In this document: one piece after another, positions 24,361 through 35,167 of the stretch
Layout of the letters: each line of letters starts with the position of its first letter
Position numbering within the stretch: position 1 is the first letter of the stretch
Notes under the pieces: generated by a model
What the model was told of the DNA's origin: nothing
Database searches by the model: none
What the model saw: only the letters and a program-made list of their open reading frames with translations
Made by a program: the position numbers and the translations under genes
NCBI GenBank assembly: GCA_011799875.1
Contig: CM022298.1
Location: 290,908,366 to 290,972,365 of the forward strand
DNA: 64,000 bases
Direction: 5' to 3'
DNA from: Thinopyrum elongatum
Lineage: Eukaryota; Streptophyta; Magnoliopsida; Poales; Poaceae

Positions 24361-24445
24361 TTGAGTCCATGTATTGACCAAAAAGGGTTTCCCCCCGCTT
24401 TATATATATAGCAACCATCACCGAACAAGCTGAAACCAGCCGATA

Positions 24446-24448
<3 letters not shown>
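24361..24448 (-). mobile_element. Probable 3' end of an L1-type LINE
   Basis: On the minus strand the segment reads gctatatatataaagcgggg followed by gaaaccctttttggtc, which resembles the 3' tails of plant L1-like LINEs (an ATATAAAGCGGGG block and a CCTTTTT run). Only the tail is seen; the body would lie to the right and is cut off by the LTR at 24511. The left junction is approximate. Confidence 0.45.

Positions 24449-24510
<62 letters not shown>
24449..24510. repeat. (AC)31 microsatellite
   Basis: About 62 bp of uninterrupted AC repeat end exactly where the chromovirus LTR begins with tgtaac. The chromovirus therefore inserted in or beside it; a TSD inside AC repeats would be CACAC-like. 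Confidence 0.95.
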
Positions 24511-24512
<2 letters not shown>

Positions 24513-27500
24513 TAACATCCCATTAAATTTGGATGTTAATAGAATCATTCAATGCATATCATATTTTATTGCATTTTGGAATTTTTCTGGAATATTCAAA
24601 TATTTTTCAACTCGAGAAAAATAGAAGAGAGGGGATAAGATGACTTCCTCAATTATAAAGAGTTGGAAAATTCATTAGAATTGGAGTTTTTGGAGTTTAT
24701 TTGATATTTATTTTATTTGCCAAAAGTTCATTAATTGCATTAGGGGAATATTTTCAAAACTTTCGCTGCTTAAATTAATGTTCACTATGCTCTATTTATT
24801 CCATAATAAATTTATGATTTTTTGTTGTATTTTTAGCAATTCATTTGAATTGGTTCAGGGCCACTTTTGTTCTATGTTTAAAAAAACCAAACACATGCAC
24901 ACACACAGCGCCAGGCCAGAGGCACATGAACCAGCCTGCCCGGCCTTTCGGCCCACGACCCGTTTGGGCGCCAAAACGCTTTCGCACCGGCCGCCCGCCT
25001 CTCCCCCTCTCCCGCCGCTGCCGCTAACATGTGGGGCCTGGCCCCAGTCCATCTTCAACCTTCCACGGCCTGCGGGATAAACATCCTCACCGCACTCACC
25101 TGCAACCGCCGCTCGGCTCTCTGGCGGATGAGGCTTATCCACAGCCTCGCGGCGCTCCTAGCCTCGCCTATAAAAACCCTAGAGCCCCCATCATTCGATA
25201 TCGCCTTCCCGCATCGTCCCACGCCGCTCCTACTGCTCGCTGTCGCCGGTTGCATCTCGCCGGCCGGAGCTTCCTCGCCGGAGGATTCCGTCGCCACTAA
25301 GCCACCATGGCCTCCGTCTTTCTGCCATTCTACTTCCCGCGTGGAGGCACATCTCTTTGATACTTTCACTTTGCCCCTAGGTTCGCCGGAGCATTCACAC
25401 CGACGATGCCGACCCCGCCGGAGCACCGAAGGCCGCCGCCCCTTCCTCCGCCCGTCCAGACGACGCCGACGGACACCATCACCTCCTTCCGGACACCCTC
25501 AATGCGTCGGTCCCCTTCGTCTACTTTCCCGCCGCCAGAACCCGCCGTAGCCGCCTGCCCGACTTCACCCGACGCCCGTGCCGTTGTCCCCTGCTCATCG
25601 CCGACACCACCCGCTGCCTGCTATAAGCCCCAGCCGCTCTCGCCCGTTCAATCTAGTGTGGACCGCCCAGATTAGATCATAGTCGTTTTTTTATTTAGCG
25701 AACCGGTACGCGGTTAACCGTGGATTTTATTTTAAACCGAGCTAGACGTTTTTGTTTTTTTACTGAGCCACCGCATAGCATTTTTATTACTTGTCGGCCG
25801 TCCGCCGTTTAACTACGCAGCCGATAACTTTTCTGCCAGTAGGAATCCGCCACGTGGCCAGAGACTTTTGTAGCAGTTTTTTTTCTTCAGATTGCCCCCT
25901 AAACTTCGTTTAACCACAATTTTTTAACCGTGGATCCAAATTAGACGAAACCAGCAGAAAAACATGCATATCAATTAGATCTATCCAGAGAACCCACCTT
26001 TGCAAACTTTTAATAATTTTAAATTTATTCAAATTCAAATTTGAACTCTTTTTAGCCATATCTCCTAAACCGTAGCTCCGATTGAGTTATTTCTTTTTGC
26101 ACTTTGTCACCGTAGTGAAATCCTATAACTTGGACCATTGTCACAATCTTTTTTCAAACAATTATAATCTGCCCATGATAGTTTCACTTATATGCCGTAT
26201 ATGCACTTTAGTTCACATCACATTTTGAACCATTTGTCACATGTTGTTTTTGCACTTAAGAAAATTTATGTTATAGTTAAGTGTGTTGGATTTCAATTTG
26301 GTTTTTCCGAGTCTTTTATGTTGCATGTTATTTTGGTTCTCTGAAATGATTGCTTATGTATGTTTATTTACTTTGCGATAGATTGTCTAGGGTGCGAAGC
26401 AGAATATTATCATTCTTTAGAGTTGAACTAGCAGTACCAAGGCAATTTCACATTTGACCATACTTTTATTTACCTATGTTTTTATATATGCACTTAGTCC
26501 TTTGTGGTAGGATTGCGTGGTAGGAATTTTATGCCGGATGGCTATGCTTTTACCTAGTATTTCATTTGAGGTAGGTCTGAACTATACAACCTTTGTCACC
26601 ACCGTGTAAGTTTATTTTTGCCTCGCTAATGTAGACGTGGATTGGGGAGTGTTCATGGCGAGACTTGAGTAACAAAGTAGTAATCAGGAACAAGACTTTT
26701 AAATGAACTACTTGGGCGGAAATTGGTTTGAATGGTGGCGAAGTGCAGTGGGAGCATGCATGGGAAATCCATGGTGGTGCACCACTAGTGGTCCGTCCTC
26801 TTAGGATCAAAGGGATCAAACGTATTTTCATGTCTAGAAGCTTACGTGTGCAGCCACAAGCCATTATGGGCTCTGGCTTAGCTGAGTAGATAGTGTGACC
26901 TCTTCTGGGATAGGCTAGCAGATGTAGAATGAGTAGGTGTACTGGCCTATCCGTGGGTTAAGAGGGAATACTTTTGAAAGACTATGTCTAGATCTTCCGA
27001 TCATTGATGTGGTCGAGTCTTGTGGGGAAAAGTGCGCAGCCTCTGCAGAGTGTCAACCTAATCGATTAGTCGTGTCACCGGTTACGGACGTCTTGAGCAT
27101 CTAGTAGTCGAAATGTCGGGAGATCTCATCACCCTTAATTAAATCAGTTGGGTTTAAATGAAACTTTGGGAATGGATTGAGTTGGGGTTGCCATCTCAAT
27201 CTTATGCTATTTTGTAGTAGTAGAATAATATCTTTTACAATAGGGAAAAACTAGCTTTATGCAAAATTAAACTTAGAGCATTCCACCAGCCAAATTGCAT
27301 GCACCAATAGGTTCATTATACTCATGAGGTGACTTGCCAGTACATTCAATGTACTGACCAATATGGCTGCAACTTATCACGTTGCAGATATATCCGACGA
27401 AGATTAAGGTGCGATAGGTTGATGTTCTACACTCAGCTTTTGCTCGTGGAGTTGATGGACTCATTTACTACTTTGCTTCCGCAGTTTTTGCCTTATTTGG

Positions 27501-27670
27501 CATTATGCCACATCTTGTAATAAAATTGTATTGTTCGTGGACTATCGATGTAATAAAAGATGTGTGTTATTTCTGTTATTTCAGCGAGTACTGTGTGTGC
27601 TAGCAAGTCGATCCAGGGACTAGCACGGTAAGCACAGAGACTTCGATCCTTATCGGGTCGGGTCGCTACA
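24511..27670 (+). repeat. 5' LTR of the chromovirus
   Basis: The LTR starts tgtaacatcc and ends ggtcgctaca. A GC-rich block (24900-25675) surrounds the TATA box at 25169-25176; the rest is AT-rich with no supported gene. The first 0.97 kb matches 63027-64000. Frames of 90-170 codons in the GC-rich block are on both strands and are treated as chance. Confidence 0.92.
25169..25176 (+). promoter_or_regulatory. TATA box of the chromovirus LTR
   Basis: The sequence ctataaaaaccctagagccc is a textbook plant TATA context (TATAAAAA at 25169-25176). The same site is seen at 63698-63705 in the 3' LTR. Confidence 0.75.
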
Positions 27671-27673
27671 AGA

Positions 27674-27686
27674 TGGTATCAGAGCA
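27674..27686 (+). other. Primer-binding site, initiator-Met tRNA type
   Basis: TGGTATCAGAGCA starts three bases after the LTR end. It is a full match to the plant iMet-tRNA priming motif. Confidence 0.9.
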
Positions 27687-27821
27687 CATGTTGACTGTAG
27701 GACGTGACCCCTAGAAAATGGAAAGCCATAGGATAAAAGACTTTATTTTTACAAATTCCCTACATATACTTTAGTCTTGTACTTTTCTCTGCTTCATTAC
27801 TAATTTCTCCTCTCTTTCTAA

Positions 27822-28571
27822 ATGTTGATGTCGGCCACCATTGATGAGTTTGAGCAGCCCGATGAGACCATGCCCTTGGGACGGCAGCTGATGAAGATCA
27901 TGAAGCACCCGAAGATCGCGCTGCCCACACTCACTGGAACCTTCACGGCCACCTTGCCCGAGGAGACTCATTGTAGGATCGATGTCCATATCCCCAAATG
28001 CATCATCGAAGTCCCCACCAAGCCCATTGACTTCTATCTGGATACTTCATCATGGGGCCTGGGCAAGGGCATCGCTGCTCTCATTGCTCTTGGATGCATT
28101 CGGGATGAGTATGATGAGGACCTCAAGAAGACCTCCTTTGTCATATACAGGCTCCACGTCTCAAATGGAGAAGTGGTGCGTACCCTGGAGGATGAGACGA
28201 TAGCATCCCATATCAAGGACATGGAGGAGCACATTCGCAGGATGGAGGTAGAGCTGGACCACAACATGATCGTCACCAAGAATATCATGACCCGCAAGGC
28301 CGAGCTCGAGGAGGAGCTCTAGGACACTCGCATAGAGCACGAGGGAGAGCTAGAAGCGCTGCAAGAGAAGATCGACGACCTGAAGCTTCAGCTTGAGGAG
28401 GCCGAGGAGAAGCTGGATGAGGGAGAAAACATCCAGGAGGATCACTCTTATGGTACCTATGTCAGCCAGGACAAGGACTAGGATGACGAGCTCAGAGACG
28501 ATGACACAGAGAGTGATGCAAGAACACCCGACATCAACATGGTTGACTGGTCATCATCCGATGAGAGTTAG
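27822..28571 (+). pseudogene. Unknown ORF between PBS and gag of the chromovirus
   Basis: This is a 250-codon frame with an ATG at 27822 (or 27828) and two in-frame TAG stops (28320-28322 and 28479-28481). The N-terminal 110 residues contain PKIALPTLTGTFTATLPEET and IDFYLDTSSWGLGKGIAALI. The C-terminal half is charged and heptad-like, likely coiled coil, ending in an acidic tail WSSSDES. A separate downstream ATG starts gag, so this is not gag itself. I recall similar proteins annotated in Triticeae without function, and I cannot assign one. Both stops look like CAG to TAG changes. Confidence 0.7.
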
Positions 28572-28819
28572 ATTTTATACCATCATGAGAGTTTAGGAAT
28601 TCGATTTCGTTATTCTGTTAGTTTTATTCATTTGTGAGACCATGTCAAATCTTGTGACATGGCTTACCTTAGGTTTGATTATTCATGTGAACTTATTTGA
28701 TTGAAATTGAATTGGTGTGATTTGAAGTTTTATTGCTATCATGTGCATATGGGTAGTGTGATTTTTCTCACTAGGCCCTTATTCTATTTCTAATTTCTCA
28801 TCCACTCTAAGCCCATCAG

Positions 28820-28924
28820 ATGCCTCCGAGATGTGATCCGGTATCCAGCTTCCCACTAGAACTCACCCAATTGATCTAGAACCAGAATGCCCTCATGCAG
28901 ATGCTCATCCAGAACCAGAACCAG

Positions 28925-28962
<38 letters not shown>

Positions 28963-29882
28963 ACCACCGCCGCCACCCCAAGTGGATAGCCTTACTCGTT
29001 TTCTGAGGCTGAACCCACCAGTGTTTTCAAGCAGCACCGAGCCGATTGTTGTAGACGACTGGCTCCGCAAGATAGGCAGGGAGCTGGTCAGAGTAGGGTG
29101 CAATGACACTGAGAAGGTGAGGTTTGCCGCCCACCAGCTGGATGGACCGGCGGCTGCATGGTGGGAGAACTACACCACCACGTACCCCATGGAGAGTGTG
29201 ACTTGGACTCAGTTCTAGCAGGCGTTCCGCACTGCTGATGTCTCAGCTGGAGCCATGAGTCTGAAGAAGAAGGAATTTCACAGCTTGCGCCAGGGAGGAT
29301 GCACATCTCAGTATGTTGATGAGTTCAGTAGGCTGGCCCGTTATGCCCCAAATGACATGGCCACTGATGCAGCTAGACAGGAGAAGTTTCTGGAGGGACT
29401 GAACGACGAGTTGGGAGTTTAGTTAACTGTGGTGACCTTTGCGAACTACCAGGAGCTGGTTGACAAGGCTACCATTCTCGAAGGCAAGCACCAGCAGATG
29501 GAGAACCGTAAGAGGAAGTACGGCCAGGGAAAGTATAACTCTGGAGTTTAGCAGAAACCCGTTACAGCCCGTACTCAGGAAGTTCTGGATCAGGCACCAA
29601 CAAGTTTGGAGGACATCATCATAACCATGGAGGTCACTTTCAGCATGGAAGAAATGGACACAACCACCATGGTCACAAACATGGGAATGGCAATGGCAAT
29701 GGAGGAAGTGACAATCAGCAGCATTTCAGCTCTTCTACACCGATGAAGAAGGATCTGAGACACATCACCTGCTTCAAGTGCAAGAAGACAGGGCACTACT
29801 CCAACGAGTGTCCCGAGATGGAGAACGGAAATGGCAATGGGAATTCTAGAGCAAGAAGCCCAATCCTTTCACTAAGGGGCAT
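28820..29882 (+). pseudogene. gag: Chromovirus gag, decayed
   Basis: An ATG at 28820 opens a frame with an Asn run encoded by an (AAC)n tract (about 28921-28963) and a PPPPPQ stretch. The gag core follows, with VDDWLRKIGRELVRVGCNDT, AAHQLDGPAAAWWENY, then KKKEFHSLRQGGCTSQYVDE. In-frame TAG stops are at 28877, 29216, 29420 and 29549. A frame change follows, and a zinc knuckle CFKCKKTGHYSNEC is read from 29770 in another frame. Every one of the four stops can be explained by CAG to TAG. Confidence 0.85.
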
Positions 29883-31434
29883 GTGAATCATGTCAATGTG
29901 GAAGAGGTCTATGAGCAGCCTGACACGGTGATTGGTAAGTTCTTGGTAAATTCATTTCCAGCACTCATTCTTTTTTACACTGGTGCATCACATTCATTCA
30001 TATCAAGGGGATTTGTGGATAAACATAAGTTGCCTACCATAGCTCTTAAGTCACCTATTCTAGTGAGTTCCCCAGGAGCAGAGTCTATGGTTAGTCAGGG
30101 ATATTTTCAGTTACCTTTGAACATAGGGGGACATGTTTTTCCCACAGATATGATCATACTAGAGTCACAAGGATTGGATGTAATCCTAGGGATGGATTGG
30201 ATGTCCAAGTATGAGGGAAACATTGATTGTGCTAGTAGATCGATTTTTCTCACCACCCCAGAGAAGAAGAGGATCAAGTATGTATCTAGGCTTAAGCCTA
30301 AGAGGACTCAGGTGAACTCTCTTACGGGAGTTGTCCAGGAAGAAGTACCAGTGGTGAAGGATTATCCTAATGTATTCCCAGAGGAGTTATCGGGTATGCC
30401 GCTAGATCGGGAGATTGAGTTTTTGATTGAGTTGCTGCCAGGCACAGGACCTATCTCCAAGAGGCCATATCGAATGCCTGCTAATGATTTAGAAGAAGTC
30501 AAGAAGTAGATTAAGGAGTTGCTAGAGAAAGGGTATATTCGCTCGAGTTCATCACCTTGGGGAGCCCCAGTACTTTTAGTTGAGAAGAAGGATGGAACCT
30601 TGAGGATGTGTGTGGATTACCGTTCTCTGAACGAGGTGACCATCAAGAACAAGTATCCCCTGCCGATGATCAATGACTTGTTTCACGAGCTAGAAGGAGC
30701 TAGTGTTTTCTCCAAGATCAATCTTCGATCAGGTTATCACCAGTTGAAGATCCATGAGAAGGATATACCCAAGACAACTTTTACCACAAGGAATGGGCTT
30801 TATGAGTATACAGTCATGTCCTTTGGTTTGACTAATGCCCTGCCTATTTTATGAGCATGATGAACAAGGTATTCATGGAGTTCTTGGATAAGTTTGTTGT
30901 ATAATTCATTGATGATATATTGGTTTACTCCAAGAATGAGGAGGAACACGCGGAACATTTGCGCTTAGTTCTGGAGAAGCTCAGAGAACATCAACTTTGT
31001 GGCAAGTTCAGCAAGTGTGAGTTTTGGTTGAAGGAAGTGGGATTTCTTGGACATGTTGTGTCAAGAGAAGGGATTGCATTGGACCCTTCCAAGGTAGAGG
31101 CAGTTATGGAATGGAAGGCACCCACCACAGTTGGTGAGTTTCGCAGTTTCCTTGGACTTGCGGGATATTGCCAGAGGTTTATTGAGAATTTCTCCAAGAT
31201 CGCAAGGCCCATGACAGCGTTGTTGAAGAAGGACACCAAGTTTGTTTGGACTGAAGAGTGTGAAGCCAGCTTTCAAGAGTTGAAGAAGCGTTTGGTTATA
31301 GCCCCAGTGCTAATTCTGTCTGGCGTACACAAGGACTTTCAGGTGTATTGTGATGCTTCACGTTAGGGACTTGGAGGTGTTCTTATGCAAGAGGGAAACG
31401 TTGTAGCTTATGCCTCACGACAGCTTTGACCTCA
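29883..31434 (+). pseudogene. pol: Chromovirus protease and reverse transcriptase
   Basis: The frame from 29883 carries the protease with FYTGASHSFIS; the catalytic Asp is replaced by Tyr (codon 29976-29978). It is followed by VILGMDWM, then RT with [41 protein letters not shown], and the active-site FIDDILVYS. Breaks are a TAG at 30507-30509, a one-base loss near 30840 in the FGLTNA region, TAA at 30902-30904 just before FIDD, TAG at 31364-31366 and TGA at 31427-31429. The frame then meets the inserted element at 31440 in the RNase H segment, at residues PHE. Confidence 0.88.
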
Positions 31435-31439
31435 TGAGT

Positions 31440-32422
31440 TGATGAGGACATGACTAGCTTGGATACAACCAAAAATATTGCATACATGCATATTTGTGAG
31501 GTGATTTCTAATGCAAACTATGCAATATTTTATTTATGTTATCCAGGACAAAAATACTTCACAGACATTTGTGCCATGTCTAATTGCAGGTGTATGGGAC
31601 ATTTGTACAATCCACATATGAAGATAAGGGAAAAAGAGAAGTTTAGGTGTTGTTCAAAAAGTCCTCTTACGTCACTTTTGGGCCAAGAGAAGATAGAGTC
31701 CAAGTCTCTCATGTTCTGGACTCAGATTCGGACTGCATAGACATACCTGACTCAAAATGCCAAGATCTCTTTCATTCGGACTCTGAATTGGGTGATTCTT
31801 TTTTTTGTTGGAAAGTAGATTTAGTGCTCTTTCCAACCCAATTGGATTCATCTTCAAATTCACCCGGAGCATTGAGATATTGATGAAATAATCTGGCGTT
31901 GTAGCAGAATCCAAGTCAAACTACAAGTCCAAAGGTGTTGCATCACCTCCACTTGGGCCCATGGGCCTTGTACGACCTAGGGTTAGTTTTAGGCTGCCTT
32001 GGGACATCCTTCCACCTCCTTGGCCGCCACCCCTTGCTCCTATATAAGTAGATCAATCTAGTAGCTTTTTTCCTTGGGATTTATTTAGTTAAAAGTTAGC
32101 CATTGCAACTTCGTGTACTTCATTTGTGTCCAACGACTAGATCAAGACCGCTTTCGAATCCCCACCTTTATCAATACTTCATATATATTCGCAATATTCA
32201 GATTGCACTATCATATTCTTGCTTGTTCTTCGATTGTGTGCAGGAATAGATCTTCGTGGTCATGCTGATCGTGCTTCCAACATCGTCAGTAACCTCAGGA
32301 GATTGGTTTAGTGATTGCTAAGGCGCAACGTCGTGCACGTTTGTAGTCGGATCGTCAAAGTTGTCTCCACCAAATCGATAGTTATCATCTCATCGATAGA
32401 TTGGGACACCCCACCCCTATCA
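31440..32422 (+). repeat. 5' LTR of the small LTR element
   Basis: This 983-bp LTR is the partner of 35168-36148, with a few percent divergence by eye. A TATATAAG at 32041-32048 is the likely promoter. Confidence 0.92.
32041..32048 (+). promoter_or_regulatory. TATA box of the small element LTR
   Basis: TATATAAG follows ccttgctcc. The same site is at 35768-35774 in the 3' LTR. Confidence 0.6.
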
Positions 32423-32424
32423 AG

Positions 32425-32433
32425 TGGTATCAG
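32425..32433 (+). other. Primer-binding site of the small element
   Basis: TGGTATCAG begins three bases after the LTR, matching the first nine bases of the iMet-tRNA site; the remainder (ttttt) diverges. Confidence 0.65.
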
Positions 32434-33823
32434 TTTTTAGGTTGCTCGGTGAGAATTTCTAGTTATCCCTAGATTAGATTTATTTTCTTACCTACTATCC
32501 AAGAAAAAGCCATAAAAAAGTTAGATCTATTCATCCTTTGTCCAAGCCAGTCTGAGCCTTTGCAATTTTCTTTTCATTGCTTGCATAGTTGAATTATCGG
32601 TTCCATCATCGTGTCGAGTTGCTGGTCTTAGTGTCTAGTTCGTTTAGAGTTTCGTGTTCTGTTCACATTAGTCTTGCCGCTGCTGCATCGTTGTCCTTTT
32701 CGCTGTCCACCACCCTATCCATCAATTTCCACCACGTGCTACCCATCGTTCATTGTCATAATCATAGTTGAGGTCGTTTAATCTTCGCATGATCCAATCG
32801 GCATCTTATCTAGTTTGTTTTGAGAAAAAAAGAGGGAAAAAGAGAGAAAAGAAGAGAGAAAAAAGTAAAAAAAAGTCACAGGGAAAAAAAAGGAGAAAGA
32901 AAGAAAAAAGTGTGAGAAAAAAAGATAGAAAAAAGAAGTAAAAAAAGTCAGAGAAAAAAAGGAGAGAAAGAAAAAGAAAAAATGTGTGAGAAAAAAAAAC
33001 AAAATTCGGATCTATCTAGACTCAATCTCGTACCCGAATTCGGATTGGAATCTGTTTTGTGCATTGTTCAGTAAAACAGGCATATCTTCCTCATACAAAG
33101 TCCGTTTTGGCTCTGCGAGTACTCAAATTAAAGCTAGCGATGAGCCGCATCTGAATAATTGCAGAAGCAAGTTCAATATTTGACACCTCAAAACCGGCTT
33201 CTATATAGGTCTTTTTGCCCTCCGAAGTTCGCGAACACAGCTTGTTCCAGTTTTTTACGCCAATTTTAGAATTTTTTGACTCCTCATATCAACTCAGAAT
33301 TGAGTGATTCTTTATGCATTGGAAAGCTTGAGTCAGTAGCATTCTGTAGAAAAATTATCAAAAAATTGGCACAAACTTTTCAAGAGGGAAGTTGGAGAGA
33401 GAGTTGTTGGTATATCCTACTTGGCAGTTGTTTCTCATCATTATCTTTACTGCCATTGTGATTTTCACTTATATCCTGCTATCAAAGCTACTTCATTTCC
33501 TTTATTGATGCTAGTTGTGCTACGATGTGACCTCATTAGTGTTCTAGGCTCGCGTCTCTAGTCTAGTCTAGGACCAGCACAGTACCGTCGTTGAGCGTTT
33601 ATTCAACATTGGATCTCTGAATTGATTATTTGCTAATCTTTTGCTACCAAATATTTAAGCCTTCCAAGCTCCACATATTTCTACACCGTGTATATGTATG
33701 TTCCCCAGGCAATCGCTTTACTCAATCTTCAGAGTTATTTGACACTGCGGGTTGCCTGTCACCACCTGCTGCATGGTAAGAACTTGTAAGATATTGATAT
33801 TTTGTTTCTTGTTTCTACTTATC
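32434..33823 (+). other. Leader of the small element with a long purine tract
   Basis: No supported gene is seen. The stretch 32820-32998 is almost only A and G (runs of gaaaaaaag type), and a phenylalanine-rich frame on the other strand is its by-product. Just before the gag ATG the bases tatcatgacag followed by gttcc could be a splice acceptor, but this is weak. Confidence 0.6.
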
Positions 33824-34717
33824 ATGACAGGTTCCGGAGATAGAAGTTCTTGGATGATGGATACATTTTCACCATCACGAGAGGTGGGACAACACACAAA
33901 AGCACATGGTCAGGTTATCTCTTTACCATCATTTGAGGGTAGACTTAATCCTGCTATTTATCTAGCTTGGGAGATTGAAGTAGAACAAGTATTTAGTCAC
34001 CATGATTTTTCTGAACTTGAGAGAGTACGAGCTGCCATTGGAGCATTTATTGGTTTTTCTTCTGTTTGGTGGAATGTACATTGTAAGAAAAACATTGATA
34101 ACCAACCCACAACTTGGAAAGGTTTGAAAGCTGTAATGAGACAACAATTTTTTCCTCCTTACTATCATCGTGAATTGCTTCGCAAATTGGAATAATTAAA
34201 ACAAGGCAGTAACACTGTTCATGCTTACTACCAAGAGTTCAAATCTCAGGATGATACAATGAATAGATTTTTTGGTGGTTTGAACCATGGTATTCGTGCA
34301 AGATTTCAGTATATTCCTCGTTGCATTATTGGTATGTATGTTCGCGCTTGTACCTTTGAGAGACAAATACAAGAGGATACATTGGGTGACTACAACAACT
34401 ACTATTCCAGTTCATGCTCACCACCACCGATTGGTTCCTCCACCATTGCACCTACTAGAGCAGCCACACCTCAGATTATGAGTGCGACATCATCTCAAGT
34501 GTATGGCATTGTCATCGTTCGTACCTACATCAGCTACGTCTTTGATGATATAACTTCACATGAGAATGATGCATGCCTAGTTAACTTGAACACATCATGT
34601 GTTGAGTTACCTATTGATTTGAGCACACCTCCTATTTTAGAGAATTGTGTTACTGTCATGAATGCGTCATGTGATCAAACGGCTGAAATACCAACAATTT
34701 TGAGTGCACCCATTTGA
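33824..34717 (+). pseudogene. gag: gag of the small LTR element, one stop
   Basis: From an ATG at 33824 the frame reads the gag core with LPSFEGRLNPAIYLAWEIEV and FFPPYYHRELLRKLE, a TAA at 34193-34195, then in the same frame LKQGSNTVHAYYQEFKS and NRFFGGLNHGIRARFQY. The frame ends at 34715-34717 after a Thr/Pro/Ser-rich tail. About 298 codons are present. No zinc knuckle is visible, and the region between YYQEF and NRFFGG seems shortened compared with Gypsy gag proteins I know. Confidence 0.8.
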
Positions 34718-34868
34718 ATTAACTGTTGATGCAAAACAAGCAATGTTTAATCATTTTGATATGACCTCTAATCTTGGTGATAATTCTATGTGAAATGACT
34801 TATAGCATGTTTGCTTATTTAAGCATGTTGTAGCATGTAAATTTGATGCAAGTAAGGTTTATTCACCA

Positions 34869-35167
34869 ATGTTGGGATGGTTTAACGATGAACATTGTCA
34901 ATCTTTTGATATGAATAAGAGCTTCACTTATATGTGCAAACTGAGTTGCAATATTTACATGCCTTCTATTTCTTGTGATAATATTTTGGCTTTATATTTT
35001 ATGAACTATGAAAGTTACTCATGTATACATGTGTCATATGTGCAAAAACCAAGGGAAGTAAAAATGGATGACATATACATATACAACATGTACACCTTGT
35101 CTCTTTTGTTAGCCACGTTTCAGATTAAGCAACGCCGAGGACGGCTTTGTTTTCAAGATGGGGAGGA
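34869..35167 (+). CDS. Short 3' ORF of the small element
   Basis: The frame from 34869 runs into the 3' LTR, where it stays open to 35750. The part before the LTR includes MDDIYIYNMYTLSLLL and the closing QRRGRLCFQDGEDD, directly before the polypurine tract gatggggagga. I recall this closing segment next to LTRs of Triticeae elements, which suggests that it is a remnant of a longer polyprotein C-terminus. The continuation into the LTR is probably accidental. No function can be given. Confidence 0.4.

Noticed and set aside
24339..24548. Frame with a long alternating Val-Cys product
   Set aside because: It is a translation of the (AC)n microsatellite.
25029..25675. Several frames of 90-173 codons on both strands
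   Set aside because: They lie in the GC-rich promoter block of the chromovirus LTR, overlap in conflicting frames and lack any domain; the partner LTR carries shifted versions.
28921..28963. (AAC)n repeat as an independent feature or CRISPR-like array
   Set aside because: It is a simple trinucleotide repeat coding Asn within gag. No spaced direct-repeat array was seen anywhere in the window.
32778..33002. Phenylalanine-rich 74-codon frame
   Set aside because: It is the complement of the purine tract.
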